From NCBI GenBank assembly GCA_035555795.1, contig DATMGE010000001.1:1-61383 (forward strand): 61,383 nt of DNA. Reading direction: 5' to 3'. The notes beneath the pieces are model-generated. The model was given only the letters and a program-made list of their open reading frames with translations, was not told where the DNA came from and did no database searches. Origin of the DNA: RCIO01 sp035555795. Its GTDB lineage: Bacteria > Pseudomonadota > Alphaproteobacteria > Rhizobiales > Rhizobiaceae. The position numbers and the translations under genes are program-made. Positions 33,539 through 41,124 of the stretch are shown one piece after another (the first letter of the stretch is position 1; every line of letters begins with the position of its first letter).

Positions 33539-34231
33539 ATGGAGCAGGTCGTTCAGGCATTCGACTGGAAACGCATGCTGATCGGCGACGAACCGCCGCT
33601 GTTCCTGCTCGAAATCGCGTTCAGGACCACGTTCATCTACCTCTATGCGATGCTTTTGTTGCGCTGGCTGGGCAGCCGCACGATCGGGCAGTTGTCGACC
33701 ATCGAGTTTCTGCTCGTCATCGCGCTGGGTTCGGCGGTCGGCGATGCGATGTTCTATCCCGACGTGCCGCTGCTGCATGCCCTGCTGGTCATCACGATTG
33801 TAGTGGTGGCGAATAAGGGCCTCGATATCCTCATCGCCAGGAATTCCGCCGCGGAACAGGCCATTGATGGCGTTCCGGAGGAGGCCGTCCGCGACGGCGT
33901 GATCTGCCGCGCCTTTGTCGAGAGCACGACGCTCAGCGAGAACGAGCTTTTCCAGCAATTGCGGGAGCACGGCATCGAGCAGCTCGGCGAAGTCGCCCAT
34001 GCCTATGTCGAAACGGACGGCGTGCTGACCGTATTCAGGTCGAAGAAGGCACGCCCGGGACTTCCTATCGTACCGCCCTGGGAAATCGAGCCGCCGATCG
34101 AAGTGGAACCATCTGAAGTCGGCGAAGGCGGCGCTCCGCTGGCGTGCAAGCGATGCGGGGCGATCGCGGATGCGGGAACCGTCACCTGCCCGCATTGTCG
34201 CAATGATGTGTGGGTCAAAGCGCGGAAGTAG
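33539..34231 (+). CDS. DUF421 (YetF/YcaP-like) membrane protein with C-terminal zinc ribbon
   Basis: A 230-residue protein. The N-terminus has three hydrophobic segments and the DUF421 hallmark LLLRWLGSRTIGQLSTIEFLLVIALGSAVGD. Next comes the soluble YetF-like domain (DGVPEEAVRDGVICRAFVESTTLSENELFQQLREHGIEQLGEVAHAYVETDGVLTVF). A Pro/Glu linker (WEIEPPIEVEPSEVGE) then leads to a CKRC-x(10)-CPHC zinc ribbon at the C-terminus. The zinc ribbon is an addition I do not know as usual in this family. Function is unknown; homologues are linked to stress and spore membranes. Confidence 0.8.
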   Translation: MEQVVQAFDWKRMLIGDEPPLFLLEIAFRTTFIYLYAMLLLRWLGSRTIGQLSTIEFLLVIALGSAVGDAMFYPDVPLLHALLVITIVVVANKGLDILIARNSAAEQAIDGVPEEAVRDGVICRAFVESTTLSENELFQQLREHGIEQLGEVAHAYVETDGVLTVFRSKKARPGLPIVPPWEIEPPIEVEPSEVGEGGAPLACKRCGAIADAGTVTCPHCRNDVWVKARK

Positions 34232-34261
34232 CTTCCGCCCGCATAGGGTTCCTGGCCGGCT

Positions 34262-34275
34262 TTGCGTTAGCGCAA
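34262..34275 (+). promoter_or_regulatory. Fnr/NnrR-type box upstream of the DUF1858 gene
   Basis: TTGCG-TTAG-CGCAA is a perfect inverted repeat of the Crp/Fnr-superfamily kind (TTG-N8-CAA), 50 bases before the GTG start at 34326. TTGCG half-sites are typical of NO-responsive NnrR/DNR regulators rather than classical FNR (TTGAT). The candidate regulator is encoded 288 bases downstream of that start. Confidence 0.65.
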
Positions 34276-34325
34276 CGTTTCGGCTGCCAGATGGATATTA
34301 GATACGCTTCTTTGGAGGCGTGTCC

Positions 34326-34601
34326 GTGCGTGAACCCGAAACGATCGATCCCGACATGACGGTTGACGAGATCATGCGCCGATGGCCGGCAACCATCCGG
34401 GTCATGATCCGCAACGGCATGCTCTGCATCGGCTGTCCGATTGCCATATTTCACACGGTGGCCGACGCATGCGACGCGCATGAGGTCGATCCGGGAGCCT
34501 TTTCGACAGAGCTTCTCGCCGCGATGAAAAGCGACCATGCCGACAGTGTGCCGTCGGCATTTTCCCGGGAGGAGGCGAACACGGCGCGGGACATGCGTTG
34601 A
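34326..34601 (+). CDS. DUF1858 (ScdA N-terminal-like) redox disulfide protein
   Basis: The start is GTG at 34326 (GGAGG seven bases before it), giving 91 residues. The DUF1858 pattern is complete: IDPDMTVDEIMRRWPATIRVMIRNGMLCIGCPIAIFHTVADACDAHEVDP, with the redox Cys-x-x-Cys (CIGC). Such proteins are found with hybrid-cluster protein, ScdA/YtfE iron-repair proteins and denitrification genes, and are thought to handle NO or disulfide stress. The NnrR-type box upstream and the regulator gene next to it support that role. It converges on the regulator gene with 12 bases between the stops. Confidence 0.85.
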   Translation: MREPETIDPDMTVDEIMRRWPATIRVMIRNGMLCIGCPIAIFHTVADACDAHEVDPGAFSTELLAAMKSDHADSVPSAFSREEANTARDMR

Positions 34602-34613
34602 CGGAGGATCGTC

Positions 34614-35321
34614 TTAGGGGGCTGGCTTCCTGCGCCGGTTGTCGGCCACCAGCAGCAGGGCGTGGGGATCGGTCACGATCACTTTCTGGCGTGCACTGCG
34701 CACGATGCCCTCATTCTCCCAGGCACTGAGCAGCCGGCTGACCGTATGCAGCGTCGTGCCGGTCATCTCCGCTATGTCCTGTCGGGTGATCGGAAAGTCG
34801 ATCTCGATCCCTTCGGCGGTCTTGCGGCCCGACTGGTTGACGATCCGCAGCAGCGCATTGGCGATGCGCTGCTCGACCTGCTGCGTCGACATTTCCATGA
34901 CTTGCGCTTGCGTCTCCTGCAGCCGCGAGCCGACGGTCCTGTAGGTGCTGGCGCCGAAGGCCGGAAAACGCGTTTGCATTTCGGGCCACGCACTGTTCGG
35001 CCATGTAAGCACGACGCAGTCCACGGCGGCGATCGCGGTTGCCGGATAGGTGTCCCTGCCGAGCGCCATGGCTATCCCGAACAGCTCGCCCTCATTGATA
35101 TAGCGCGCGATCACCTGATGGCCTTCGGGCGAGGTGCGCACCACGCGGATATGGCCGGAAAGCAGGAGAAAGAAGGAATGGGCATCCTGGCCCTGGCCGA
35201 AGACTTCGGATTCCTTCGGGAAGCGGGAGGAGCGCGCCCGCGCCAGGATCGCATCGAGATCATGTCCGTCGAGGCCGGCAAAGATGGCCAATGACGATAT
35301 GAGCGACCTGTCGAGAGCCAT
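34614..35321 (-). CDS. Crp/Fnr-family regulator, NnrR/DNR-like
   Basis: The start at 35321 (ATG, AGGAAAG upstream) gives 235 residues. The cyclic-nucleotide-like beta-roll covers about residues 1-115 (FPKESEVFGQGQDAHSFFLLLSGHIRVVRTSPEGHQVIARYINEGELFGIAMALG), then a dimer helix, then a helix-turn-helix TRQDIAEMTGTTLHTVSRLLSAWENEGI. There is no N-terminal cysteine cluster, so it is not an oxygen-sensing FNR. In the recognition helix, His-Thr-Val-Ser-Arg replaces Glu-Thr-Val-Ser-Arg, which agrees with the TTGCG rather than TTGAT half-sites found nearby. It probably senses NO via heme and regulates itself (box at 35365). Confidence 0.85.
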   Translation of the reverse strand: MALDRSLISSLAIFAGLDGHDLDAILARARSSRFPKESEVFGQGQDAHSFFLLLSGHIRVVRTSPEGHQVIARYINEGELFGIAMALGRDTYPATAIAAVDCVVLTWPNSAWPEMQTRFPAFGASTYRTVGSRLQETQAQVMEMSTQQVEQRIANALLRIVNQSGRKTAEGIEIDFPITRQDIAEMTGTTLHTVSRLLSAWENEGIVRSARQKVIVTDPHALLLVADNRRRKPAP

Positions 35322-35364
35322 CTTCCGCTTTCCTGTCTCCGCAATTGCCGGTTCTAGCGGCTGA

Positions 35365-35378
35365 TTGCGCCGAGGCAA
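35365..35378 (-). promoter_or_regulatory. Fnr/NnrR-type box before the Crp/Fnr regulator gene
   Basis: TTGCG-CCGA-GGCAA matches the TTGCG-N4-CGCAA box with one mismatch. It lies 43 bases upstream of the regulator's ATG and 13 bases upstream of the neighbouring small-protein region, indicating autoregulation. Confidence 0.45.
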
Positions 35379-35405
35379 ACAGTCTTGCGGAGGGAAACGC
35401 CAGGC

Positions 35406-35708
35406 TCATTTTCCTTCCGGATCATGCGCGTGGAACTCGACGAAGAAACGGACGCCCTCGCGCGGCTCCACCTCATGCAGGCGCTGCGGGAAGATAAGCG
35501 GATGGATTCCGCTCCGCAGCAGGCTTTCGCGGCCGGTTTCGATGTCACGAAACAGGAGTTGGCCCGCAAGGACATGCAGCTTGGCCCAGACGCCGGGTTT
35601 GGTCGAATGAGCGCGCAGCAGCCCTTTGGGGCAACTTGCCGCATCGAATTCGGGAGTGCGCCTGTAGGCCGCGAGGTTTTCCGGCCAATCTGTTGATTCA
35701 ACATTCAT
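35406..35708 (-). CDS. DUF1971 (TehB-like tellurite-resistance domain) protein
   Basis: A 100-residue cupin-like protein. It carries the DUF1971 pattern: YRRTPEFDAASCPKGLLRAHSTKPGVWAKLHVLAGQLLFRDIETGRESLL, then LIFPQRLHEVEPREGVRFFVEFHAHDP, with metal-ligand-like His residues. In several denitrifying bacteria a gene of this kind lies with NnrR/DNR-controlled genes; I recall this from context, not proof. It lies upstream of the Crp/Fnr gene on the same strand and divergent from pseudoazurin. No good ribosome site is seen before the ATG at 35708. Confidence 0.75.
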   Translation of the reverse strand: MNVESTDWPENLAAYRRTPEFDAASCPKGLLRAHSTKPGVWAKLHVLAGQLLFRDIETGRESLLRSGIHPLIFPQRLHEVEPREGVRFFVEFHAHDPEGK

Positions 35709-35841
35709 TTACGTATCGTCCCATTTTCCCGGCTGGCATTGGGAAGGGCGGTCGTTCCCTTCCGTGGCGATTGCTTCGCGTCCTGCCTGGGAGTTCTATG
35801 ATTCCGTCCAGCGATCCAACAACGATCTCGATCGTCGCTGT

Positions 35842-35855
35842 TTGCGCTGCAACAA
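35842..35855 (+). promoter_or_regulatory. weak Fnr/NnrR-type box upstream of pseudoazurin
   Basis: TTGCG-CTGC-AACAA keeps TTG-N8-CAA and one perfect half-site, with two mismatches in the other. It is 103 bases upstream of the pseudoazurin ATG, a sensible distance for activation. Confidence 0.35.
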
Positions 35856-35958
35856 AGATCCCGGCCGTACGGCGTGGAATATCGTTCCACGAAGCCCGGT
35901 CACGGCCGGGCCTGTGCTCCCGGCCCCTGGGAGCAGCACCAAACCTGAAGGAATCATC

Positions 35959-36399
35959 ATGAAAAACCGAATTCTGACGTCGCTTGGGCTTGTTCTGCTG
36001 CTTACGTCGGTCGCGGCGGCGGCCGATCATCAGGTGCTCATGCTCAACAAGGGTGACAAGGGCGCCATGGTCTTCCAGCCGGATTTCATCAAGGCGGAGA
36101 TCGGCGACACGGTGACCTTCGTTCCCACCGACAAGGGCCACGATGCCGAAAGCGTCAAGGGAATGCTGCCGGCCGACGTCGAGCCGTTCAAGGGCAAGAT
36201 GAACGAACAGATCACCGTGACGATCGATAAGGAAGGCGTCTACGGTGTCAAGTGCACGCCCCATTACGGGATGGGCATGGTGGCGCTGATCGTTGCCGGC
36301 CAGCCGACGAACCTCGAGGAAGCAAAGAAGGTCAAGCATCCCGGCAAGGCCAAGAAGCTGTTTGAGGAACTCCTCAACCAGGCCAACAATACCCAGTAA
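35959..36399 (+). CDS. pseudoazurin (type 1 blue copper protein)
   Basis: A 146-residue periplasmic electron carrier. A signal peptide (LTSLGLVLLLTSVAAAA, cut near residue 22) precedes a cupredoxin with all four copper ligands: His61 (KGHDAE), Cys99, His102 and Met107 (KCTPHYGMGM). The length, about 124 residues after cleavage, is standard. Pseudoazurin donates electrons to copper nitrite reductase or nitrous oxide reductase in denitrifiers; neither enzyme is encoded in the window. AAGGA precedes the ATG. An NnrR-type box and the nearby regulator suggest low-oxygen/NO control. Confidence 0.95.
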   Translation: MKNRILTSLGLVLLLTSVAAAADHQVLMLNKGDKGAMVFQPDFIKAEIGDTVTFVPTDKGHDAESVKGMLPADVEPFKGKMNEQITVTIDKEGVYGVKCTPHYGMGMVALIVAGQPTNLEEAKKVKHPGKAKKLFEELLNQANNTQ

Positions 36400-36454
36400 C
36401 GAATGTTCGCAACCGTGGGGCGCATGGGCAGTCCCACGGTCACGCGACGGTCAG

Positions 36455-36631
36455 TCAGCCACCGAGGGGCTCGGGAACCGGGCGCCGGTGGCGCGCGATG
36501 ATCTTCAGCGCGCGTTCCGTCCGTTCGCTCTCGGTTTCTCCGGTTATCGCGAGCTGATCCATTTCCTCCTGCATCTGTCGGACCTGCTCGGGCGTAAACA
36601 CGCCGGGACTGGCTTCCAAATACCTACGCAT
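36455..36631 (-). CDS. small hypothetical protein (58 residues)
   Basis: The start at 36631 has TAGGAG eight bases upstream. The product, MRRYLEASPGVFTPEQVRQMQ followed by a helical, acidic stretch and a Pro/Arg-rich end, is hydrophilic and could fold as two helices. I do not recognise a named family. It stands between pseudoazurin (convergent) and the SnoaL-like gene. Confidence 0.5.
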   Translation of the reverse strand: MRRYLEASPGVFTPEQVRQMQEEMDQLAITGETESERTERALKIIARHRRPVPEPLGG

Positions 36632-36779
36632 CCCACAATCTCCTAAACGGAAAGGGCGGCAGAAAGCACGAATTCCAAGATCGCAAGGCCGCATCACTGG
36701 CCAGCAGGAATTAACTATTGCATGGAAGATTGTGGCAGGCCACCCCGTAGCCGCTCACGGCTCGTTTCGGCCGGTGACG

Positions 36780-36795
36780 GGCGGTTCCTACCGCC
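36780..36795 (-). terminator. small hairpin downstream of the SnoaL-like gene
   Basis: GGCGGT-TCCT-ACCGCC lies about 95 bases past the SnoaL-like stop, in a 259-base gap (36632-36890) that otherwise shows no gene. No T run follows, so termination is uncertain. Confidence 0.3.
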
Positions 36796-36890
36796 GAAAC
36801 TGGAGCATTCTTCAGCCAAGCGGAATCGCCGGGCGTCGCACAAATGCGGCTGAAACAACGGATAGACCGTTCCGTGAACGATGAACCGAT

Positions 36891-37415
36891 CTAGTCCGAG
36901 GGCATCAATGGCCGCTGATAGGATGGGTCCGAGCGGTCGCGCATGCCTTCGGGATAGCCGTTGGGCGTGAGGAAGATTGTGGCATCGGCTTCGGCGCGCC
37001 AGTCGATATAGAGCTTGCGCAGGGCGATGCGCCACTCACCGTCCCGCTTCTCCAGCCGGTCGATATAGCGCCCGCCGCCAAGGATCACCTGCGCGCGCTC
37101 GCGGCGGCGCAGCACGTAGAAGCAATAGCTTTCCGCATGGGCCGTATCGCCGTCGATCTCGCAATTATGCGTGGTGATGTGGTGGGTATGCGAAGCGAAA
37201 CCTTCGGCATGGAACGAATTGGCCCATTCCGCAAAGGGGATGGGGCTGCCCCTGAACGGCCCGTGCTCGTCGATGGCGTCGGCGTGATAGACCTCCATCA
37301 TCAGTTCGGTGTCGTGGCGGTCGACCGCCCTTGCATAGCGGTTCACGCAATCGCGGATCGCTTGCCGGTCGAGGAGATATTGCAGCTCGGGAATATCGGA
37401 CGTCTTCGGTTTCAT
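36891..37415 (-). CDS. SnoaL/NTF2-like protein (ring-hydroxylating dioxygenase beta-subunit-like fold)
   Basis: The start at 37415 (AGGAGGAG six bases upstream) gives 174 residues. The SnoaL_4 pattern is visible: ELQYLLDRQAIRDCVNRYARAVDRHDTELMMEVYHADAIDEHGPFRG, a His-rich centre (ASHTHHITTHNCEID) and GGGRYIDRLEKRDGEWRIALRKLYIDW. The Asp-His-Asp arrangement (YARAVDRHD, THHITTHN) recalls lyases or dehydratases of the scytalone dehydratase-like group. It lies downstream of a MarR gene and the second TRAP operon on the same strand, so it may process that transporter's substrate. Confidence 0.8.
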   Translation of the reverse strand: MKPKTSDIPELQYLLDRQAIRDCVNRYARAVDRHDTELMMEVYHADAIDEHGPFRGSPIPFAEWANSFHAEGFASHTHHITTHNCEIDGDTAHAESYCFYVLRRRERAQVILGGGRYIDRLEKRDGEWRIALRKLYIDWRAEADATIFLTPNGYPEGMRDRSDPSYQRPLMPSD

Positions 37416-37453
37416 CGGTTGCTCCTCCTGTCGTTTCCCGTTTTCCCGCTGCC

Positions 37454-38011
37454 TCATCCGCCTTCGCCTGTTGACGCGGCGAGGCTCCGGAGCAGGCGCA
37501 GCAGCGTTTCCGCCGCAGCGTCACCGCCGAGGCGTGCCCTCAGTTCCTCCTCATGGCCGGCCTGGATGCGGACGGCCTCGTTGAGCAGATCCTTGCCCTT
37601 CGCGGTGAGATGCAGGGGGCGGCCACGGCGGTCCCTGGCCGATATGCGGCGTTCCGCCAGGCCGCGGCGTTCCAGTTCATCCATCAGCGTGACGAAGTTC
37701 GTCCGCTTGATCGCCAGTATCTGCGCCGCGACGGTCTGGTTGACACCCGGATTGCTGCCCAGAACCGAAAGCAGCGCGAATTGGGCGGGCCGCAGATCGA
37801 CGATGTTCAGTCGCTCTATCAATTCCTGGAAGGCGAGGAGCTGGGCGCGCCGCAGCTGGAAGCCGATGACGGTCTCGAAGGGATCGCTCATGGCCGCAGC
37901 ACGCGCGGCCCCTGTACGCGGACGCTGAACCCGCGCCGCGCCGGTCGACTTATCGGCCCGGGCCGGTGCCTCCTTCGCTTCCGTCTGGCGTGCTCCGCTT
38001 GTCTTGCTCAT
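37454..38011 (-). CDS. MarR-family transcriptional regulator
   Basis: A 185-residue protein with a basic, Ala-rich N-terminal extension (about 40 residues) followed by a standard MarR domain: LNIVDLRPAQFALLSVLGSNPGVNQTVAAQILAIKRTNFVTLMDELERRGLAERRISARDRRGRPLHLTAKGKDLL. The wing has DRRGR. A second ATG (about residue 41, MSDPFETVIG) could be the true start. GGGAG precedes the first ATG. It lies 13 bases after the DctM stop on the same strand, so it is probably a feedback regulator of the second TRAP operon. Confidence 0.85.
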   Translation of the reverse strand: MSKTSGARQTEAKEAPARADKSTGAARVQRPRTGAARAAAMSDPFETVIGFQLRRAQLLAFQELIERLNIVDLRPAQFALLSVLGSNPGVNQTVAAQILAIKRTNFVTLMDELERRGLAERRISARDRRGRPLHLTAKGKDLLNEAVRIQAGHEEELRARLGGDAAAETLLRLLRSLAASTGEGG

Positions 38012-38024
38012 CTCTCCCGCTGCC

Positions 38025-39287
38025 TCACCGCACGAATGTCAGGCTGAGTTCGGGAACCAGGATGGTGATGAGCAGGACGATCAGCATCAGCCCGATGAAC
38101 GGCAGCACCGCGCGGCTGACGGTGAGAAAGCTCTGCTTGAAGACGCTGGTCGCCACGATGACGCTCAGCGCCACCGGCGGCATGACATAGCCGATCTGCA
38201 GATTGACGATCACCATGACGGCGAAGTGGATCGGGTCGTAGCCATAGGCGGCGCCCAGCGGCGCAAGCAGTGGAGCCAGGATGATGATGGCCGAGGACTC
38301 GTCCATCAGCGCGCCCGCGCCTAGCAGCAGCAGGTTGACCATGACGAGCATCTGCCAGTCCTGCGTGAAGGTGGCCTGCGTCCAGGCGACCAGCGCCTGC
38401 GGCACGCCCTCATATTGCAGGATGACGTTGAGGCTGCCGGCAAAGGCCACCAGCGGCATCAGGCTGCCCAGCAGTTTCACCGTATCGAGGCCGAGGTCGA
38501 AGACCTGGCGCAGGCCAAGATTGCGGAACAGCACGACCTCGACGATCAGTGCGTAGAGCAGCGAGACCGCCGCCGCTTCCGTCACCGTGAAAATGCCCGA
38601 ATAGATGCCGCCCATCAGGATCACCGGCATCAGCAGTGCCGTGATGCCGCTCTTCAGCGCTTCCCACACCTCCTTCGGATCGATCGGCGTGGTCTCGACA
38701 TGTCGGTTGCGAACGAAGGCATAGATGCACAGCGTTCCCACCATGAGCAGGCCCGGCCCCCAGCCGGCCATGAACATCTTGGTGACCGACACGTCGGTGG
38801 ACAGGCCGTAGAGGATCATCAGGATGCTCGGCGGGATGATGACGCCCAGCGTGCCGCCGGAGCAGAGCAGGCCGAGCGAGAACTTCACGCCGTAGCCGCT
38901 CTTCACCAGCGCCGGATACATCAGCGTGCCGACCGCCATCATGGTGACGATGGCCGAGCCGGAGATCGAGGAGAAGATCGCCATGGCCAGAATGGTGGCG
39001 ATGGCGAGCCCGCCCGGTATGGGCGAGGTGATGGCCCGCATCAGGCGCACCAGCCTGGCCGAGATCGAGCCGCTCGACATGATGACGCCGGCGAAGATGA
39101 ACATCGGGATCGACAGGAAGAGCTCGCGGTCGAGCGTGAACCACAGGTCCTGGATGAGATATTCGACCGAGCTGTTGCGGGCGATAAAGATGTGGATCAG
39201 CCCGATCAGCACCGCGAGCGTCAGGATGACGTTCTGGCGGAAGAACGTCATCACCAGGAAGACGGGCAGGAGCATCAGGCCGCTCAT
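38025..39287 (-). CDS. TRAP transporter large membrane subunit (DctM family), second system
   Basis: The start at 39287 overlaps the DctQ stop by 4 bases and gives 420 residues. Landmarks: SGSAIVTMMAVGTLMYPALVKSGYGVKFSLGLLCSGGTLGVIIPPSILMILYGLSTDVSVTKMFMAGWGPGLLM, and IYSGIFTVTEAAAVSLLYAL. About 12 helices are predicted. It belongs with the DctQ and DctP genes just upstream. Confidence 0.9.
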   Translation of the reverse strand: MSGLMLLPVFLVMTFFRQNVILTLAVLIGLIHIFIARNSSVEYLIQDLWFTLDRELFLSIPMFIFAGVIMSSGSISARLVRLMRAITSPIPGGLAIATILAMAIFSSISGSAIVTMMAVGTLMYPALVKSGYGVKFSLGLLCSGGTLGVIIPPSILMILYGLSTDVSVTKMFMAGWGPGLLMVGTLCIYAFVRNRHVETTPIDPKEVWEALKSGITALLMPVILMGGIYSGIFTVTEAAAVSLLYALIVEVVLFRNLGLRQVFDLGLDTVKLLGSLMPLVAFAGSLNVILQYEGVPQALVAWTQATFTQDWQMLVMVNLLLLGAGALMDESSAIIILAPLLAPLGAAYGYDPIHFAVMVIVNLQIGYVMPPVALSVIVATSVFKQSFLTVSRAVLPFIGLMLIVLLITILVPELSLTFVR

Positions 39288-39784
39288 TGCGGTATCTCCT
39301 GCTCGGTCGCGGCAAGGGTGGGGAAGATGAAATAGATCAGGTAGCGGGCCGCAGCGGAGATGAACATCCACGCCATGACCGCCTGGAACGGCCAGACCTC
39401 GATGCCGAGCGACGGATCCGTCTCGCCCAGCCCGGCCGTCTGGCGGACGTAGAACACGGCCCAATAGGCGAAATAGGCGCAGATGGCGAAGGACATCAGG
39501 TCGCCGATGCGCATGACCAGCGGGCGCAACCGCTCGGGAGCCGCCTTGTCGAGAAAGCTGATGCGCAGATGCGAACCGCTCGAAATGCAGACGCAGAAGC
39601 CGATCAGCGCGCTGATCGCCGTGGCGTAGACGGCCACCCTGAACGATCCGAACAGGCCGACGCTGAAAAATTCGCGGGCGAAAATGTCGGAAAGGAGCGC
39701 CCCCGCCGAGACGAAGAGGGCGGTGACGGCGACGACCATCTCGAAGCGGTTGAGAAGCTGGAGGAACTTACCGGCGCCGTTCAT
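39284..39784 (-). CDS. TRAP transporter small membrane subunit (DctQ family), second system
   Basis: A 166-residue protein with four hydrophobic segments and the DctQ-like RVAVYATAISALIGFCVCISSGSHLRISFL helix pair, in which the usual G-x-H-x-R-I end of helix 2 is kept. It pairs with DctM (4-base overlap). The ribosome site is weak, and a 109-base gap with a 12-base-pair hairpin separates it from the DctP gene upstream. Confidence 0.8.
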   Translation of the reverse strand: MNGAGKFLQLLNRFEMVVAVTALFVSAGALLSDIFAREFFSVGLFGSFRVAVYATAISALIGFCVCISSGSHLRISFLDKAAPERLRPLVMRIGDLMSFAICAYFAYWAVFYVRQTAGLGETDPSLGIEVWPFQAVMAWMFISAAARYLIYFIFPTLAATEQEIPQ

Positions 39785-39852
39785 TTTTCTCGGTTCCTAT
39801 CCGGTATGGCGGGAGGCTGGGCACGCGCGCGAACTGTCCGGTCGCGGCGTGT

Positions 39853-39888
39853 CGTCGCCCGGCCGGGCTGGCGCCGGGCCGGGCGACG
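39853..39888 (-). terminator. 12-base-pair hairpin between DctP and DctQ genes
   Basis: CGTCGCCCGGCC (39853-39864) pairs perfectly with GGCCGGGCGACG (39877-39888) over a 12-base loop, 5 bases beyond the DctP stop. There is no T run. It probably protects the DctP mRNA end or lowers read-through into the membrane-subunit genes. Confidence 0.6.
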
Positions 39889-39893
39889 AGAAC

Positions 39894-40892
39894 CTAGCGG
39901 GCGGCGAATTCCTTCTTGCCCGCCTCGATGGCGTCGTAGATCTTGCGCGCGCCGGCCGACATTCCGTCGATGAGCTTGGGAATGTTCGGCTTGACCAGTG
40001 CCGCCCACTTCTCGCGCTGCGCGGCGTCGAGCTGGTAGATCTTGCCGCCCATGTCGGTATAGCTCTTGGCGCGGTTGGCCTCATCGTCGAAGAAACGCTT
40101 CGATGATGAGAAGGTCGCCGGCATTGCCGCCATCACGGCCTTCTGGTCGGCTTCGTCGAGCTGGTCCCAGCTGCGCTTGTTGACGAAATAGATCCACGGG
40201 CTGTGGGTGTGTTCCGTAAAGACGAAGTGCTTGGCGGTCGCCGCGGCCGGTGTCGTCGCGAAATAGCCGATCGGCAGTTCGCCGGCCGTGACGAGGCCCT
40301 GCTCCAGCGCCGACCACGTGTCGGGCAGCGGCAGCTGGATGGCGATCGAGCCGAGCGAATCCCAGAACATGCGGCTGCTGGCGCTGACGGAGACGCGGAT
40401 GCGCTTGCCCGACAGGCTGGCCGGGTCCGAGCAGTCGAAGGTGCAGAAGACGCCGTTGAAGCCCGCCTCCTGAACGCCCAGCACGACAAGTCCGCTGCCG
40501 GCGAACATCTTGTTGAGCATGGGCACGACATGCTTGTCGTAGACATATTCGCGCTGCTCCTGCGAATCCCACAGATAGGGGACGTTGAGCACCGAAATGT
40601 CGGGGAAGGCGCCGGCAAGCGCCAGCGGCGTCGTGCCGCCCATGTTCAGGCGGCCGCGAATGACCTGCTGGAGCATTTCCTGCTCATTGCCGATGAACTG
40701 GATCTCGACATCCTTGACCTTGTCGGTCGCGCCGAGCAGCGCGGCAACCGTTTCCTGGTCGAAGGTTGCGCCGATGTCGGGCGCGCGCTTGGCCGACCCC
40801 ATCGACCAGGTTTCCTGCGCGGTGGCAGGCAGAATGGACGCCGAGGCCAAAGCAAGGCCGAGCGCCAGCGACTGGAGCTTGCGAAGATACAT
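39894..40892 (-). CDS. TRAP transporter periplasmic binding protein (DctP/TAXI-like), second system
   Basis: The start at 40892 (GGGAGGAAAATC upstream) gives 332 residues with a signal peptide ending ATAQ near residue 25. The mature part shows FIGNEQEMLQQVIRGRLNMGGTTPLALAGAFPDISVLNVPYLWDSQEQREYVYD, LSGKRIRVSVSASSRMFWDSLG and WSALEQGLVTAGELPIGYF. This is the DctP pattern with its Arg in KRIRVS. There is a pair of close cysteines (FCTFDC) likely to form a disulfide. It leads the TRAP/MarR/SnoaL operon and is divergent from the Tat-type binding protein at 41125. Confidence 0.85.
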   Translation of the reverse strand: MYLRKLQSLALGLALASASILPATAQETWSMGSAKRAPDIGATFDQETVAALLGATDKVKDVEIQFIGNEQEMLQQVIRGRLNMGGTTPLALAGAFPDISVLNVPYLWDSQEQREYVYDKHVVPMLNKMFAGSGLVVLGVQEAGFNGVFCTFDCSDPASLSGKRIRVSVSASSRMFWDSLGSIAIQLPLPDTWSALEQGLVTAGELPIGYFATTPAAATAKHFVFTEHTHSPWIYFVNKRSWDQLDEADQKAVMAAMPATFSSSKRFFDDEANRAKSYTDMGGKIYQLDAAQREKWAALVKPNIPKLIDGMSAGARKIYDAIEAGKKEFAAR

Positions 40893-41124
40893 GATTTTCC
40901 TCCCTACGCCATAAAAGCGTATGTCCCATAAAGTTCCGGTTCCGACATATCTTGTCAAGGCGGATGACAGGCGCTGCAGCGCTCCTCCTGCATGAATTCC
41001 GCCTGTACACGACGGCGGCTGCATCATCCAAACGAGGCCGATGTCTCGCATATTTGAGAACGCTTGCTTGAATATTTCAGCGCAGTGATTGTATGCATTG
41101 CGCGGGAGTATTTGGGAGGAAACG

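Noticed and set aside
35385..35696. Plus-strand 103-codon frame opposite the DUF1971 gene
   Set aside because: The minus-strand product has a clear family pattern; the plus-strand one has none.
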